Assembly: GCA_002812745.2 (NCBI GenBank)
Contig: NCSJ02000173.1
Span: 1 to 64,000, forward strand
Reading direction: 5' to 3'
Source: Scytalidium lignicola
Taxonomy: Eukaryota; Ascomycota; Leotiomycetes
Length of the DNA stretch: 64,000 nt
Shown here: positions 46,587 to 59,110 of the stretch, piece after piece
How the letters are laid out: each line of letters opens with the position of its first letter
Numbering within the stretch: the stretch's first letter is position 1
The notes under the pieces: model-generated
Seen by the model: the letters and a program-made list of their open reading frames with translations, nothing else
The model's database searches: none
Told to the model about the DNA's origin: nothing
Translations under genes and position numbers: made by a program

Positions 46587-48080
46587 CTAGACTTTGTCAA
46601 CAGAATAAACTGCCTTCAAGGAAATTAAATACAATCCTTCACCTGGAGCCAGGGACTTTGTAAATGAAAGTATGATACGCAACTTGCCGTTTCTCAGTGC
46701 GCACAGTGTCACTGACGTTTTGTGATTGAAGGTGACGGGTCCACAGCCTCAAAATGACGCTTAAATACTCAACAGTGCAGCCTAACGTAACCAACCACTA
46801 GTATTTAAGAGGCTATCCGTAATTTATTTCCGTGTCTAGCCGAACCTCCAGTCTAACGTGGATCTAAACAGCGAAATTGTTATGTAAACGGGGTAGCGAA
46901 GTGTATATGAAGGGTTGCTGTCTCTCACAATAGACAATTATAGGAGTTTAAAGTAAAATTACCATAGCTTATTCTGTTGTAATTTGTTTCGTGGAAAGCT
47001 CTGCCAGTTGTCCCGTCCTTGAAGGAAATTTGGATATGACAGCAGTCTAATTCTTATAGGGAAGTTGATAAATTGCAATCTGGAGAATATTCCTAAAACT
47101 ATTTAACTGTACAGAAAAATTAGAGAATCTTTATTCTGAGTTTGATTATTCAATGATATATTGAAATCTATAATAATTTATAACTGGAAAGATTTAATAG
47201 ATGTTATTTATATTTATCTTTCATAAATTTAGTAGAATAATATGTTTATCTACATCTTCTTACAGTCCTACGAGTTTTCTAGAAGAAANGACTTAGACTG
47301 CACGTCTTTAAAATACTAAGAATGAAATCACTACAGCAGTGGCGGTGCGTTGATTGACGTCGCGGGACGGACCGGCGCATGGTAGAGTACCAGGGAACTA
47401 GACTAAAGAAGTTTGGTATTGGTTGCAGGAGCTGTTCGATGACGTGGTCCACGGAGATCTATTTAAAGGAACCAAGTTTAAGAACCGCATCTAGAGTGGA
47501 GGAAGAAACTACGCTCTTTACTTTCTAGATCGCAAGAAAGCTAATACATACGAAAAGCTCCTCCTCTATGACAGCTTTAAGTCTCTGTTATAGTTGCTTT
47601 AATAAACTGCTAGCAATGCTCGATCACTTAAAATTGGGTCAAATAGCTTTTAGCACGTGTTCCATGCGGCAGCAAATCTTCTCCAATGTTGTCTATAGCT
47701 TTAGTTTCGAATTGCGCCAGTTGATAAAGAGCTCCTTGAAATGCTAGAAGAAAGCATTGGGTATCTTTCTTAAATCCCACAGGTGAGGAGAAAAGGAAGC
47801 CATGTCTTGATTATTGCTCATTTTATCTATTTGAGCTACGGTTCTTCATGGTCTATGTATACGCAAATTAAGCTAAAGGATTGCATTCTACCATGAGATT
47901 GATCATGAAATTGCAAATACAGATTCTCTTAATAAAGTGGGCTTTCTCTCTGTTAACCCACTTACTAAGCCATAAAAGTTTTCAGTTGTACAACAGGTTG
48001 TTCTAGTTCATTATAATCCTATTCGTGTTCTCCTCCCAGCTAAGTATTCTGTTAGTATATTCCCCCCGGATCTACGCGGC
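46587..48080. other. Intergenic region with possible retroelement debris
   Basis: About 1.5 kb. 46590-46900 is ordinary; 46900-47300 is AT-rich with an N at 47289. Around 47400-47590 a plus-strand frame broken by stops reads VWYWLQELFDDVVHGDLF and YALYFLDRKKANTYEKLL, which I do not recognise. Around 47780-47990 a broken frame ending SVNPLTKP is reminiscent of the end of copia RNase H, at low confidence. No intact gene. Confidence 0.35.
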
Positions 48081-49507
48081 TAGTTCAACTCACAGGTCCA
48101 AGAACAGCTTCCACAGAATTGAGAATAATAACCCCTGAAGACCATTGCACAAGATACGTGTCTTGAGGCCACGGCCAAAGAGTCCGGTCAGTCCATCCTG
48201 GACGATTACTAGTCTCGCAGCCTCCGCTACTTGCGTTCAGTAACTAAATATCAATTAAAGGCAAGGCAGACGCTTACTGTATGAGACTTTGACCTCATTG
48301 ACCTGGCGGAATGTCTTCACAACCCTCAAAGAGTTAGAGACTGAGTCAGAAATGATAGAAGCAACAAATCCTATGAAGGCAAGGCGGAGCAACCATACGG
48401 CCAGGGGATGCTTTGCCGGCTCCGGGATTGCTTCTGATAGGAAGTTGTACTATCATATAGTCAGTAGGTAGACAGTTTATAAAAACCGAGAGGCTCCGTC
48501 TTACTGTAGCAAACCAGGGATAATTTCCCACGAATGTAGCAGCGGCTGTAGCAATGGCTCCCCACCATAGACTTCCAACGCCATTCGTCTTGATGCGTTG
48601 ACGAAGCAGAGTAGTACCGCGAGCGCCTTGTGCTTGCAGGGTTGTCTTAAGAGTATCAATGGGAGTGAGGATCATTCTGAAGGCAGCAGCACTTGAGAGC
48701 ACCTAGATCAGTACATAGTGCGTAAGAATGGGGTAAGAAAGCCTCGTCTTCGTACCATAGGGAGGAAAAGATCGTCTTGATCGGCGAAGGTAAGTCTTTC
48801 AAGTACGCATTAGATTGAAGCAAGGCGAGTATTCCAGCGTTGGCAGCGGTGTCTCCAAATCTCGAAACCGGTCCTAATTACCAAGCATACGGTCTGAGCC
48901 CACATCATATATTATGATCGTAACTAGATGCGACCTAACTTACCCTGAATTAGTGCAGCACCAATACCTTGATAGTATCGTCCGTAGCCTCCGTCATGAT
49001 ACAGGGTCTGAGTCGCGGCGGTGAAGGAGCTCCCGAACCGATATTGGTAGTTCATGATGGTTCGAAGCGGCTATACGGACGCTCAGTTCCAGCAGGAGAA
49101 GTAAAATAGGGGAGACATCGTTTACCATTAGAAGTAGAACCTGTAGAACCATAGCCGCAGCGCCACTGAGGCCGCCTCCAAGAGCTCGCTTGAGAGCTCC
49201 TTTGAGATCGAACTATTCACAGCGCAACAAAAGCTTAGCCACAGAGACAAACATCGTAGACATCACAACATTGTTGAACCGTGGCACCCACATCAACATC
49301 GCCGGCATCTATCCACCCCTTGATAAAAAGCGCTAGGCCAACTGTTGCGATAATTCCCCAGAACATTCTCCAGGCGTACCAGCTAAGCTGCGACGGCTGC
49401 TTGGACTCGATTTGTTCCGACGATTGATCTGATTCTTGCTGGTCTACGAGCAGCGGGGTTTCTTCATCAATACTGGGTTGATTCTCGACATCACCATCTT
49501 GAGCCAT
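48081..49507 (-). CDS. Mitochondrial-carrier-domain-like membrane protein
   Basis: Seven exons join in frame to 351 aa: 49292..49507, 49126..49212, 48944..49070, 48756..48873, 48505..48691, 48278..48449 and 48081..48229. The N-terminal ~45 residues are acidic and Gln/Ser-rich, followed by a membrane segment (MFWGIIATVGLALFI). Then come GGGLSGAAAMVLQVLLLMPL, RTIMNYQYRFG, YYQGIGAALIQGPVSRFGDT, RMILTPIDTLKTTLQAQG, SLWWGAIATAAATFVGNYPW and GLFGRGLKTRILCNGLQGLL. LTPIDTLKTTLQ resembles the carrier PxD/ExxK signature. The last ~13 residues are hydrophilic and cysteine-rich, whereas another frame there reads a hydrophobic tail (LWKLFLDL). A late single-base frameshift is therefore possible. Transported solute unknown. 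Confidence 0.75.
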
Positions 49508-50962
49508 GACGTTGAGGTTTGATGGTGCTGAAAAGGGCGAAGGCGTGGAGTGGAGTGGAGTGGAGAAGTAACAGTCGGCGAGTTGAAGAATAATTATTAA
49601 TTATTAAAGCCGGCGGCATCGATTATCGATGCTTACCACTCAACCCCATTTTTAATCCCCGCAATTTCATAATTATTTTCACTAATGGCGTGCTCTAGAC
49701 TGCGCTGGCCAGGCATTATTTGTATAAGTTTTGATCGATCCCAACAAAGTCGGCTCGAGAGATGGTTATAATATGTCCAAAATGGCGCGAATGGATACGT
49801 ACTTTTTCTAGTCTGTATCTTCTGATTAATTAGACATCAATTTCAAAGGTATCTCCTGCCGTGGTATGACGAGCTCCAGAATTCAACAATTCAATAAGAC
49901 ACATAACGCAATTCTCTTTTGCGATAAAATTTCCATATCATTTTATTGATTACAACAATATCAGATGAGATGCCTTACTCGGCGCTCTATTGTTTTACAA
50001 GAGTCTGAGTAGGACTCTGTCGAGGCTGTGCACAAAACTGCACACATAAGAACCCCCTCGCTTTGCATAGACATTATTGTGCATCACTCAAGAGCTTGTC
50101 GGGACATGATCCTCTCTTGCTTTTGATCGCGCAAGTTGCGCAGAGCAGCATATATATCAATATATGGAACCGGAGGCATACCTCGGGATTCAAGTTCTGA
50201 GCAACTAAAAAGTTGATGAACAATCTTCTGAGTGAGACTCGTGTAATTAATGCACACAATAGCCTGAAGTTCCCCTCCACTATGGAAGAGAAAAATGCGA
50301 CAAACGACTCCCCCTTCACACACAATAAGTAGAGTACTTTGGTGTCTACGAGTTGTAGTCACGCTAATCCTTAGGGATTTTTTACTTCTACCATCCTAAA
50401 TTCTCTCTTTCTCTGAATTCCTCTGCTGCGCTTCGTTAGAATACCCCATATCATGAGTTTGGAACACCATTTGAACATCACTTCCCTTTAGGGAATCGTC
50501 ATGATTGTCTCTTAGAGTTGCTAAAAGGCACACAGCCACTTTAATTCAAGCTTTTGTGCACAGTAATCCGTGAGGCTGCCAGTTCATCAGGCCCCTTGCT
50601 GTGCCCCAGAGCCTCTGAGCGGACTAGAGGGAAATACGACACAGCTCACTGCTTACTGACCCGCCGATTGGTAACAGGCTCCGTTAGTAACTAAAATTAT
50701 GGTTATTGTTAGACCGCCGCAGCAACTAGCCCCATTCTGCAGGGCAGGGCACTTTTTGGTGTAATTATTAGTCCCTTCTCAAGTGTTGCCCGCTTGGGCA
50801 TGCTTTTCTTCTTGTGCCTCTTAATCTTTAATAAATTCACCGCTCTTATTATTCCTCTCGATGAAGAGTGCTACCACGCAGTCTGTTCCATTTTTCGCGT
50901 GCCCGATTCAGAGGCGTGAATTAAGCAACCGGACATACAGTTGATAGCCAGCTTCATCGCCT
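49508..50962. other. Intergenic region, divergent promoters
   Basis: It lies between the carrier gene and the DUF3433 gene. A short GTGGA/GTGGAGTGGA microsatellite sits at about 49546-49565. ORFs near 50074-50362 overlap in two frames and have no family features. Nothing else recognised. Confidence 0.45.
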
Positions 50963-53900
50963 ATGGACAAGCAAGTGCGCCGAAAGCCAGTACCAACGTG
51001 GCCATCGCCAGATTCTAATCCCTCCAGTGTTACCCAACCACACGACAATGCTGGCTCAATCTCACCACCAGATGACAGGATTTTCTTTGAAGAGTCGTCT
51101 TCTGGGGTCTCAGATGCCTTCCTTCCACAAGCACACACCGGTAGCAGTGCTGACGATGCGATAAAACCCTCGCCTGTGATGTCTGTCGCTGGATACCACC
51201 AGCCGGGAACAGAGCCTGGTATGGAAGAGGCCCCACGGTTCCACAGGCGTACATGGAATCCATTTTGGCTTCAACTTCCAATACTGGCATCATTGACCAT
51301 AATATTTGCATTCGTACCGGTTGCGTTGCTGGTGTTATATTTTATGTCAAATGATCGATCAGGCTTCCGGGTGATCACGACGAATCATTACAGTTGGACG
51401 TATGGCCCAACAGCATGTAAGTTCCTTTCCACTGCCAATATCTGCCATCACCTAGGCTAATTTTGCCCTTAATAGTAATTGTTATTGTATCAACGTTGTG
51501 GAGTCAGGTCGACTATAATGTCAGATCTCTCGTCCCGTGGCATAATCTGCGACGGGGAGCATGCAAACCCGAACGAAGTATATTGCTCGATTATATTTCC
51601 CCAATATCAATTATAAGAGTATTTCGAGCTGTCAAATATCAGGACTGGGTAGTCCTCGCTGCGACAATTGTACTATTATTGCTAAAGCTTGCAGTGAGTA
51701 TTAGTTTTCACTCCTCTCCCCTGAAAATTCCATGCGAAAGTACTAATGGTCTTCTAGACTATTATTTCCACTGGCCTCATCTCTCTTGAACCTACTTTAA
51801 TGACTACTCAAAATGAGACCTTTATAACGAGATCTGTATATGATGCAACCAATCTGAATTTTAGCAATATCGATACTACCCCAACATATACGTTTTACGG
51901 AGTCAGCAGCCTCGGTCTAACGTTTCCCAACGGGACCTTGGACAATGTTGCTGTTCCACTTTCACAGCCATTAGAATCCGACCGTTTCCCATCAAATGCT
52001 ACTCTTTCATGGCAAGCAACTGCATTCTATCCAAACTTTAACTGTGAACGGGGAACCTGGAGCTTTACTCAGCCCAACCCTCAGGACATCACTCTGCAGT
52101 TCAATGCCACCGTATCCACCGCAACTTGCCACGTGACAACGGAACTCTCAGCTATTGATCCAACTCAGCTTCAACAGTTTCGTGTGGGTCATTCCTACCC
52201 GGAGCAAAATTTTGTTAGCACAATCCAAGCTGTCTCTTGCAAGCTTGGAATGAGCCGGATCGGTACCTGTTGACAGTTAGTGAAACCAATAATGCGCCGA
52301 AAGTGACTAGTTTCAGTGCGGCGTTCTGTATTCCAGAATACCGCCTAGTCAACTCAGACGTTACTCTAGATGGCACTGTGGTAGGTGGCACCAACGGTTT
52401 ATCTGTCTCCCCGGTCACGAGCGCTTCGAATTTCACCCTTGATGGTCTTAGTTCTACAGTTCTAGGGGCTGCAGTAATGAATGCAACTCAAGGCTTCTTC
52501 CTACGTGCCACCAATGCTCGGAATATATCAGAAAACGTAGATTATTTCTTTGGTCTCATGTCTTCGTTGAACCATCCGAATCCTGGCACATCGACACTAG
52601 AACCTTTCCTAGAAACGGAGAATTTGATTCAACAAGCACAAAAAGCTTTCTCTAGCGTTGCTGTCCAATTCGCTGCAAGGAATTTACTTGCCCCATCAAA
52701 TGCAACCTTGATTGGCACGGTATCATTCCAGGAGAATCGGTTACATGTCCAAAAAGTGTCCGTGATTCTCATGGTTGTGATATTTCTGCTCTCGTTCTGC
52801 TTGAGCATTCTAGTCGGCTTCTTCCGGCCTTGGAACATTGTTCCCCACAATCCGAATACGATTGCTGGCATTGCTGTATTATTGCAGTCGAGTACGACAT
52901 TTAAGAGGATGCTTTCCGGAACTGGACGGATGTCTTTCCCGTCTCTGTCATCACGATCATCTGGGCACGAGTTTGGGGGTGTGGCTTCTGGAGAGTCCAC
53001 TTTTTTGATTGAACCGGCAGATTCTTCAACAAAGTATGAAACCTCCCGGATTGAGAAACCAGCAAATTTAGATGATCAGTTTATATCGTGGTGGCGCCCG
53101 TTTGGTGCTAAGTTATATATGAGACTTATCTCGTTAGTTGTTCCTTTGGCGGTCATTGCAATCCTTGAGATTATACAACACAAATCCGACCACTCTGATG
53201 GATTCGTCAATATAGGATTGGACAATAAATCCACGAGGTATGCTATTTCATGGTTACCTGCACTAGCCATGTTTGGTATCGCGGCTCTATACGGCTCTGT
53301 TAACTTCGCGACCTCCGTTCTCGCTCCTTATCACACACTATGGAGAGGCAGCAAACCGGCTGATAAAAGCATATCAGTCAATCTTTTTGGAAAATCCGCT
53401 TTGATCGTATTCGTTCACGGCGCTAGAGCTGGGTTTTGGGCAGTGTGTGCCACTGCCTTGGCTAGCTTCCTTGCTAGCTTCCTGACCATTGTCGTGTCTG
53501 GGCTGTACACCATTGACACGGTGACGAGGTCAACAGGCATTACTCTCACCCAGGTGAATAATTTTGACTTTACCTAGACTGATATTGCCAACAATGATAG
53601 TGCAGCCGGTTCTCTTACAAGCCTCATCATTTGGTCAAATCTGAGCTACCCTTTGTGGACCTACCAAGACCTTGTCTTCCCGACCTTGGATCTGTCACCT
53701 GACTCTATCGAATCGTCAACACAATCTTCAGATGCTTTGGTTACTGTGACTATCCCCGCAGTGCGAGCAAGATTGAACTGCACAGTCAACCCACCTATAT
53801 CTGTCACGGCTTCGTCGGAAGAATTTATAAATATAAATGCAACATACCTTGATACTTGCTCTGAAGACGAACCAACAACCGGCTTCTTCGATCTGTCTAT

Positions 53901-54918
53901 CCTTATAGAGACAAATGACAAGCAAACATTCGGAGATATACAAGATCTTCATGTTTTTAGTAATGATGGTACTTCCACGGCAAACACACAAGAAGTTGGA
54001 AACGTGGAATACCCAACCAATGCAGAAGGCTGTCCCTCACTAGTCTTCTTCCTAGGACAGTTCTTCACCAGTCCTCCGACTTTCTCAAATAAGTCTGATG
54101 ACTCCCCGATAGATGCAGACGTATCAGTACTCGTGTGTACACAGGCACTCCAACAAGTCAAGACAAGAACGACCTTTTTGATGCCTAATTTTGATATCGA
54201 TCCAAATCATCCGCCAGAAGTCAACGAATCATCAGCAATCTTCATCACAAACGGCACCGCTGGAGACTTTATACGTGAATATCAGATCTTCAACAATATT
54301 GTGGCAGAATTTCCTAATCCGACCGTTGATGATGTTGACTTCGACCCTGGTGCCTTCTACAGCGCCGTAATTTCGGGAAAAGATGGCATTCCCGTCGGAG
54401 AGCTTCTCGGCCAATCCAACGTTGATAGGCTTATTAATGCCACAAATTATGTTTATGCCGAACACATGGCACAGACAATATCCCTTAACATGCGACAGAA
54501 CAACAGCATAAGTTCTGATAAGGATGTTAGCTCTACCTTTCCAGGAATATTATCACAATCTTCTCAGCTCAGATTGAAACAGAACAAAGCCTCCAAAATA
54601 ACTCTTCAAGTATTCCTCGGAATTATATTCCTGTCTGGTATTGCAGGATGGCTTCTTATGGATACGAGAAACTTGCTAACACACAATCCTTGCTCTATTG
54701 CGGGAACTGCTAGTTTCCTTGCCGATAGTAAGATATGGGAAGATGAGAATTTCTTTGAAAGTAGGGTGGGAAGTAGTCATCCAGGTGATCATGGACAAGC
54801 AGGACTGTTTGGAGGAAAATTATTTAGTTTAGGTTGGTGGTCAGAGGATAGGGAGGGGACAGTTAGATTTGGCATTGATGTTGGTGACGCTTTGAGACGT
54901 GTAGATACTAAACGATGA
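50963..54918 (+). pseudogene. Large DUF3433 membrane protein gene with a frameshift and an internal stop
   Basis: The protein starts MDKQVRRKPVPTWPSPDSNP, with a first TM (LQLPILASLTIIFAFVPVAL) around residue 100. Two introns follow (donor GTAAGT at about 51419, donor GTGAGT at about 51691). LWSQVDYNVRSLVPWHNLRR and YHTLWRGSKPADKSISVN are the twin DUF3433 signatures, one per half. Many N-x-S/T sites lie in the loops between TM clusters. Near 52225-52240 the frame shifts: one frame ends SCKLGMSRIGTC while the continuing homology is in the frame LLQAWNEPDRYLLTV. At 53575-53577 a TAG splits NNFDFT from TDIANNDSAAG in the same frame, consistent with CAG to TAG. Downstream coding continues to 54918. 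Either a recent pseudogene or, for the indel, a sequence error. Function of DUF3433 is unknown. Confidence 0.78.
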
Positions 54919-56188
54919 GTAACGATATAATAAGGTTGATATAAACTTTCAAGGACCTAATTTTACTTGTTAGACCCATATTAGCTCTGGGGGTCTTAAA
55001 TTTGATATTCTACGGTACCATTGTTAACGGATTTTAAGAAATTGTGATCTACTTCAATTAAGCAGCTAAACCTTCAACGAAGACCCCTCGTATATACATG
55101 AATACGCGGCAAACAGGCTACATACCTGCAAGAGAGTTCTTACATTACCACAAAACTAGTTTGCCTTCCTGATCCACGAATGTACCAGTAGTGGTTTCTC
55201 TCGTGGTGGCATTGGTCTATTTTCAAGCTAAATTCAGAAACTCTATGAGTTATTCTGATTCGCGTAAGAATAAGGCTGACTTCTACAGTACTACTCAGAT
55301 AACGAAATAATTTTCTACCTGGGGAGTTGCCAAGTTATCTCGTATATAAACGCGATGGTCAAGCTTATATGAGTATGAGTAATCGACAGTTTTGGTCCGT
55401 TGCAAGGGTCGGAAAGCCCCCCTTGAATAGAGGTAAATGGTCCGTGCAGTGGCAACATATAGCAGAAATCGACCCTTTTTATATGTTGGGGGGGCTGTTT
55501 CAAGCCTCCGCCTGGATGTGGAGGATCATACTAGCACATTACAGTATGAACAGTTTAAATGTTTTATTATTATGCTACATAGCTCACAGTAATCAAGCTC
55601 AAATCAGCGTACTTCGGTTGATTTAACTAAACTGCAGAATCAAGCTGCAAGATCCACTGGATACCCACCCAATGAGAATCTCATGAATTAATAAATACTT
55701 CTCCCCTTTTATACCTAAATTTCTAAGAGTTGAATTAGAATCATAATTCCTCCTCCACTTTAGGTTAACAACTTACTTAAAGCAGGAAAACATAAATAGC
55801 TGTTGTCCAATCATAAGGAAACTCGGCTGTGTGATTCCTGCCGACGAAATAGCCGAAGATTTCATGAGGGGGACATGATTACTAGATGATTACTAGTCAT
55901 CAAATTTCCTCTTCCAATTGGATACAGAATTCCCTAATTGGGAATATGAGCCAGGTACCCAGTTATATAGGGCCGCGCTTCAGCCACCGACAAAGCGCCA
56001 ATTTATACTTCTTGATCAGTGATCAATTTTATTAACATCCAAGTCTCGGACTGCTCCAAATCCGACAATTCTTGATCCGTAAACGTCCTACTATCTGACA
56101 ATTCTGGATCCGTAAACGTCCTACTGCTGCAATCTGTATGCAAGCAGACTCGCACTGTCGGAAGTCACACGTGAGCATTTGAGACACC
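54919..56188. other. Intergenic region upstream of the transcription-factor-domain gene
   Basis: About 1.27 kb with no gene. Near the 3' end two tandem copies of a 33-bp unit (GACAATTCTTGATCCGTAAA...) occupy 56063-56095 and 56096-56128 with a few differences, some 60 bp before the next ATG. The ORF at 55327-55626 has no family features. Confidence 0.5.
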
Positions 56189-58013
56189 ATGCCTGCTTCT
56201 TCCAGCGGTAGCACACCGAAGTCTCAGTCCCGACAACAACCCCTAGAGAATTTTCCTTTTTTGTCCATCAATGCAGGCTTGAGAGGTGATGAGGAAGACG
56301 AGAGGTCTCGTAGGTTCTTTGTACGATCCTATGCTAAGCGTGCGGCACTCGAGCAACGGAAATTATCTGCCAATCCCTTAAATCACCCAGAGCGCTCAAA
56401 CAGAGCCTGTCCAGCTGAAGCTGAACCTTTAGCTAAACACGTTACAAGGTTCAGAGTAGCTTCATCTACCAACAGGAAGCATAAGCCACTCAAACGGAAA
56501 TCGGAGCTGAAGGGAAACATCTCACAGGAGGCTGCATCTTCTAGTCAGTCAGAAGATGTGTTTTCAATATCGTTAGATTTGTCACCGAGTCGTGGTCGAT
56601 TCGACGCTTTCGGCATCATGCCAATTACGTTCGGCCCGCAGGAACAAAAGCTCCTGTATTTCTGTAAGTGTAACGCTGCCTAGGAACTTGCACTAATAAG
56701 TTGCTCTCTCTTCACAACAAATAACTAATCAAATTCTCTTCATCAGACAAAAACTCGCTCTCGAAATCCTTTCTCGCCTTTGATTCTCGCTCTGAGCTCA
56801 TACAACAATCCGCCACAGACCCAGCCTGGCTTAATGCAACCCTCTCTCTCATAGCGCTGTACTTTGATCTGTCTTTGGGGAGAGATGTATCTCCAGAATG
56901 CCTTTATCATAAAGGAGAAGCGCTTCGGCTTGCAAATGAACGTCTGGCTCCGTCTGCTGGGCAATCATATAGTGTGGCTACAATTGCTGCAGTTGCATTA
57001 CTGGCGAATTTCGATGTAAGTTTACTTTGGAATCAGCCTTCTCAATGTTCGTGCTGACATGGTCATGGTGAAGATCACAATCGGTTCATTACACAATGCA
57101 GCAATCCATATGAATGGCCTACACGAACTCGTGAACTTAACAGGGGGTGTACGTCAATTGAAGGACCCATTATTGACAGGCCTAATAACATGGTAAGTAG
57201 GTTTCGATACCCCCAGAAGAAGTGCTGGTGATATATACTCACTACCTCCGTCAAACTAGGGTTGATCTTCAGTACTCCTCGACCTGGCACACCCATCCGC
57301 GCTTCGAATTCGCCGGCGCTGCCGTTGAAGATTCACCAGGCCCATACTGCAACAACGACCTTGGATTTTACTTTACCGAACTCCGACATCCTGTCGATCC
57401 GCGCGTTTCATTAGGCCAAATATTAACCAAACTCTGCGCAATATCTAATACTAAAGATTTGACCATGAGTGATTATATCGGCGAGTTCAACAACTGCTTG
57501 TATCTGTGTGAATACAGACTGTTGACCAGATGCGACGGTGCTCTCCCTGAAGATAAAGCTCAAAGGGTTTTCAGAACCAAGTTCCTGAGCCTTTGTCTCT
57601 ATGTGCACATTGCTCTTCGAGAGCTTCCTCTCACTTCGATGGCAGCGCAAAATATTTCGGAGAGACTAAGGGCATCCCTTGATTCCGATATTCAGCAGCT
57701 TTATAATCTGTGGGAAAAAGAGCCGCGACATTTGCTATGGGTTATGTTTATGGGGGCTGTCGTTGTTAATAATGTCAGTCATAGGGAGTATTTCATTGAC
57801 GGCGCTACATATATTTGTGATTCCCAGGGGATTGATAGTCTAGAAAAGTTTAAGTATGCCTTGAAGGATATTTTATGGTTGGAGCATTTCTGTGAGTTGA
57901 GAAGTGTCACACTATGGGGTGAGATTGCAAGCAAAATGTGGAGTTCCAGGAACCTTACAATATTGTCGGAGTATGATCCATTCAACGGAGGAGGTTACAT
58001 TTATAGCCAATAG
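56189..58013 (+). CDS. Fungal transcription-factor-domain protein without a zinc cluster
   Basis: Four exons, 56189..56663, 56747..57015, 57074..57192 and 57260..58013, join in frame to 538 aa. The N-terminal ~150 residues are basic and Ser-rich, with FVRSYAKRAALEQRK and NRKHKPLKRKSELKG as possible nuclear-localisation or DNA-contact segments, but no Zn2Cys6 cysteines. Then follow the features of the Fungal_trans_2 family: DPAWLNATLSLIALYFDLSL, YHKGEALRLANERL, AVALLANFDITIGSLHNAAI, MNGLHELVNLTGGVRQL and a C-terminal LWLEHFCELRSVTLWGEIAS. Proteins of this zinc-less type are common in mould genomes; targets are unknown. The ATG at 56189 is the first in frame. Confidence 0.8.
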
Positions 58014-58699
58014 TATAAATAGGATTATAGGAGCTGTGGGCTATCATCTTCAGTGACAGTTAACTGTATTAGTCGGAAGTTAAATCTAGATAGTCACTGC
58101 TGCTGCTACTATTTGAAAAAAAAATAGATCGTTATAATAATATCTTAATAACAATAGTAATTCGTAGTATTATTCCTAATAACCACTTCCCTTATTAGGA
58201 GGGTATTTTCATCTATTATATAACAACAATACAATGGAAACCTATCTCTGAGACTACTTGAAATGGATATAGGTCAGCAGGTGGCAGATTCTCGAATAGG
58301 ACACTTTGCAAGATATGTAAATAATAGAAATTCTTTAAATACTTTTCACTAATCAAACTATAACAACCTTTGTGACCAAGTGATCCAAAAATGAATGCCC
58401 TTTATTCCTTTTATTCCTTGTTATTTCTAAAGAGAAAACCCCTACTCTTCTATATATTTGATCAATTTGAGTTAGAAGAACAACCTCCTCGTATATTTTG
58501 TCCATAAGTCTTGAACACTATGAACTACGAACTACGATACCGGACAATTCCACTACGTCTCTATTCTCAAGAGCGTCACTGTCACATTCAGTACGTAATA
58601 AGAATAAGAGGCGCAAATCTTCTAGTTTTTCCGAGTCTTCTTCAAAATCGAAAAGAGCCAATCCTTCATCCCTTGACTCTTGTATTCCAGAAATAGTCA
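58014..58699. other. Intergenic region
   Basis: AT-rich, about 690 bp. Overlapping ORFs near 58498-58788 start on TTG codons or overlap the HET remnant on the other strand and are not supported. Confidence 0.45.
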
Positions 58700-59110
58700 A
58701 TCAACCCAATCCCCAGCCGTCCCCAGGACCCATATTTGCAAAGGAAGCCACTGTAGCTTTAAGCTTAATCCAACCACCGTCGACTTGACCGAAGTTGTTG
58801 AATCCTCGATGTAGCATTTCATAGTTTTTGAAGGTCACTGAATTCACCGGGAAAAGTTCCGAGTATGAGCTTTTTGGAGAGGGAAACGCTACTAGACCGG
58901 TAACTGATGCTCAAGACCATGACGGTGCGATATAAAAATCTGGTTTTGCGAAACGACGATCTCCCCGTCTCCGGCTTATTCCGTAAATGGGATCTTCATA
59001 CCAGGTGCCCGCGAGATAACTTCCAGTTACCGTACAGTCCTCAGGTGCAGGACTAGTAGGGACTTCTCCTGCAGGCCCGATTAATGTTGCAAGATTTGAT
59101 GAAGTACCTA
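58700..59110 (-). pseudogene. C-terminal remnant of a HET-domain gene
   Basis: The minus strand reads GPAGEVPTSPAPEDCTVTGS, YLAGTWYEDPIYGISRRRGD, YIAPSWS, then a TGA, then ASVTGLVAFPS, ELFPVNSVTFKNYEMLH and FGQVDGGWIKLKATV. The string APSWSWASVTGPV is the hallmark of the region after the HET domain in long HET proteins. The TGA therefore sits exactly where a Trp (TGG) is expected, a G-to-A change on this strand. The N-terminal HET domain is not found upstream, in 59110-59500, which is AT-rich. Confidence 0.75.

Noticed and set aside
53554..53577. 24-nt intron that would remove the TAG in the DUF3433 gene
   Set aside because: It has GT..AG ends but is shorter than known functional fungal introns; a CAG-to-TAG change is simpler.
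55327..55626. 99-aa plus-strand ORF
   Set aside because: No ATG-context, splice or family support, and a complementary ORF exists on the other strand.
58498..58788. 96-aa Ser/Lys-rich plus ORF resembling the N-terminus of a regulator
   Set aside because: It begins on TTG and overlaps the minus-strand HET remnant, so there is no independent support.
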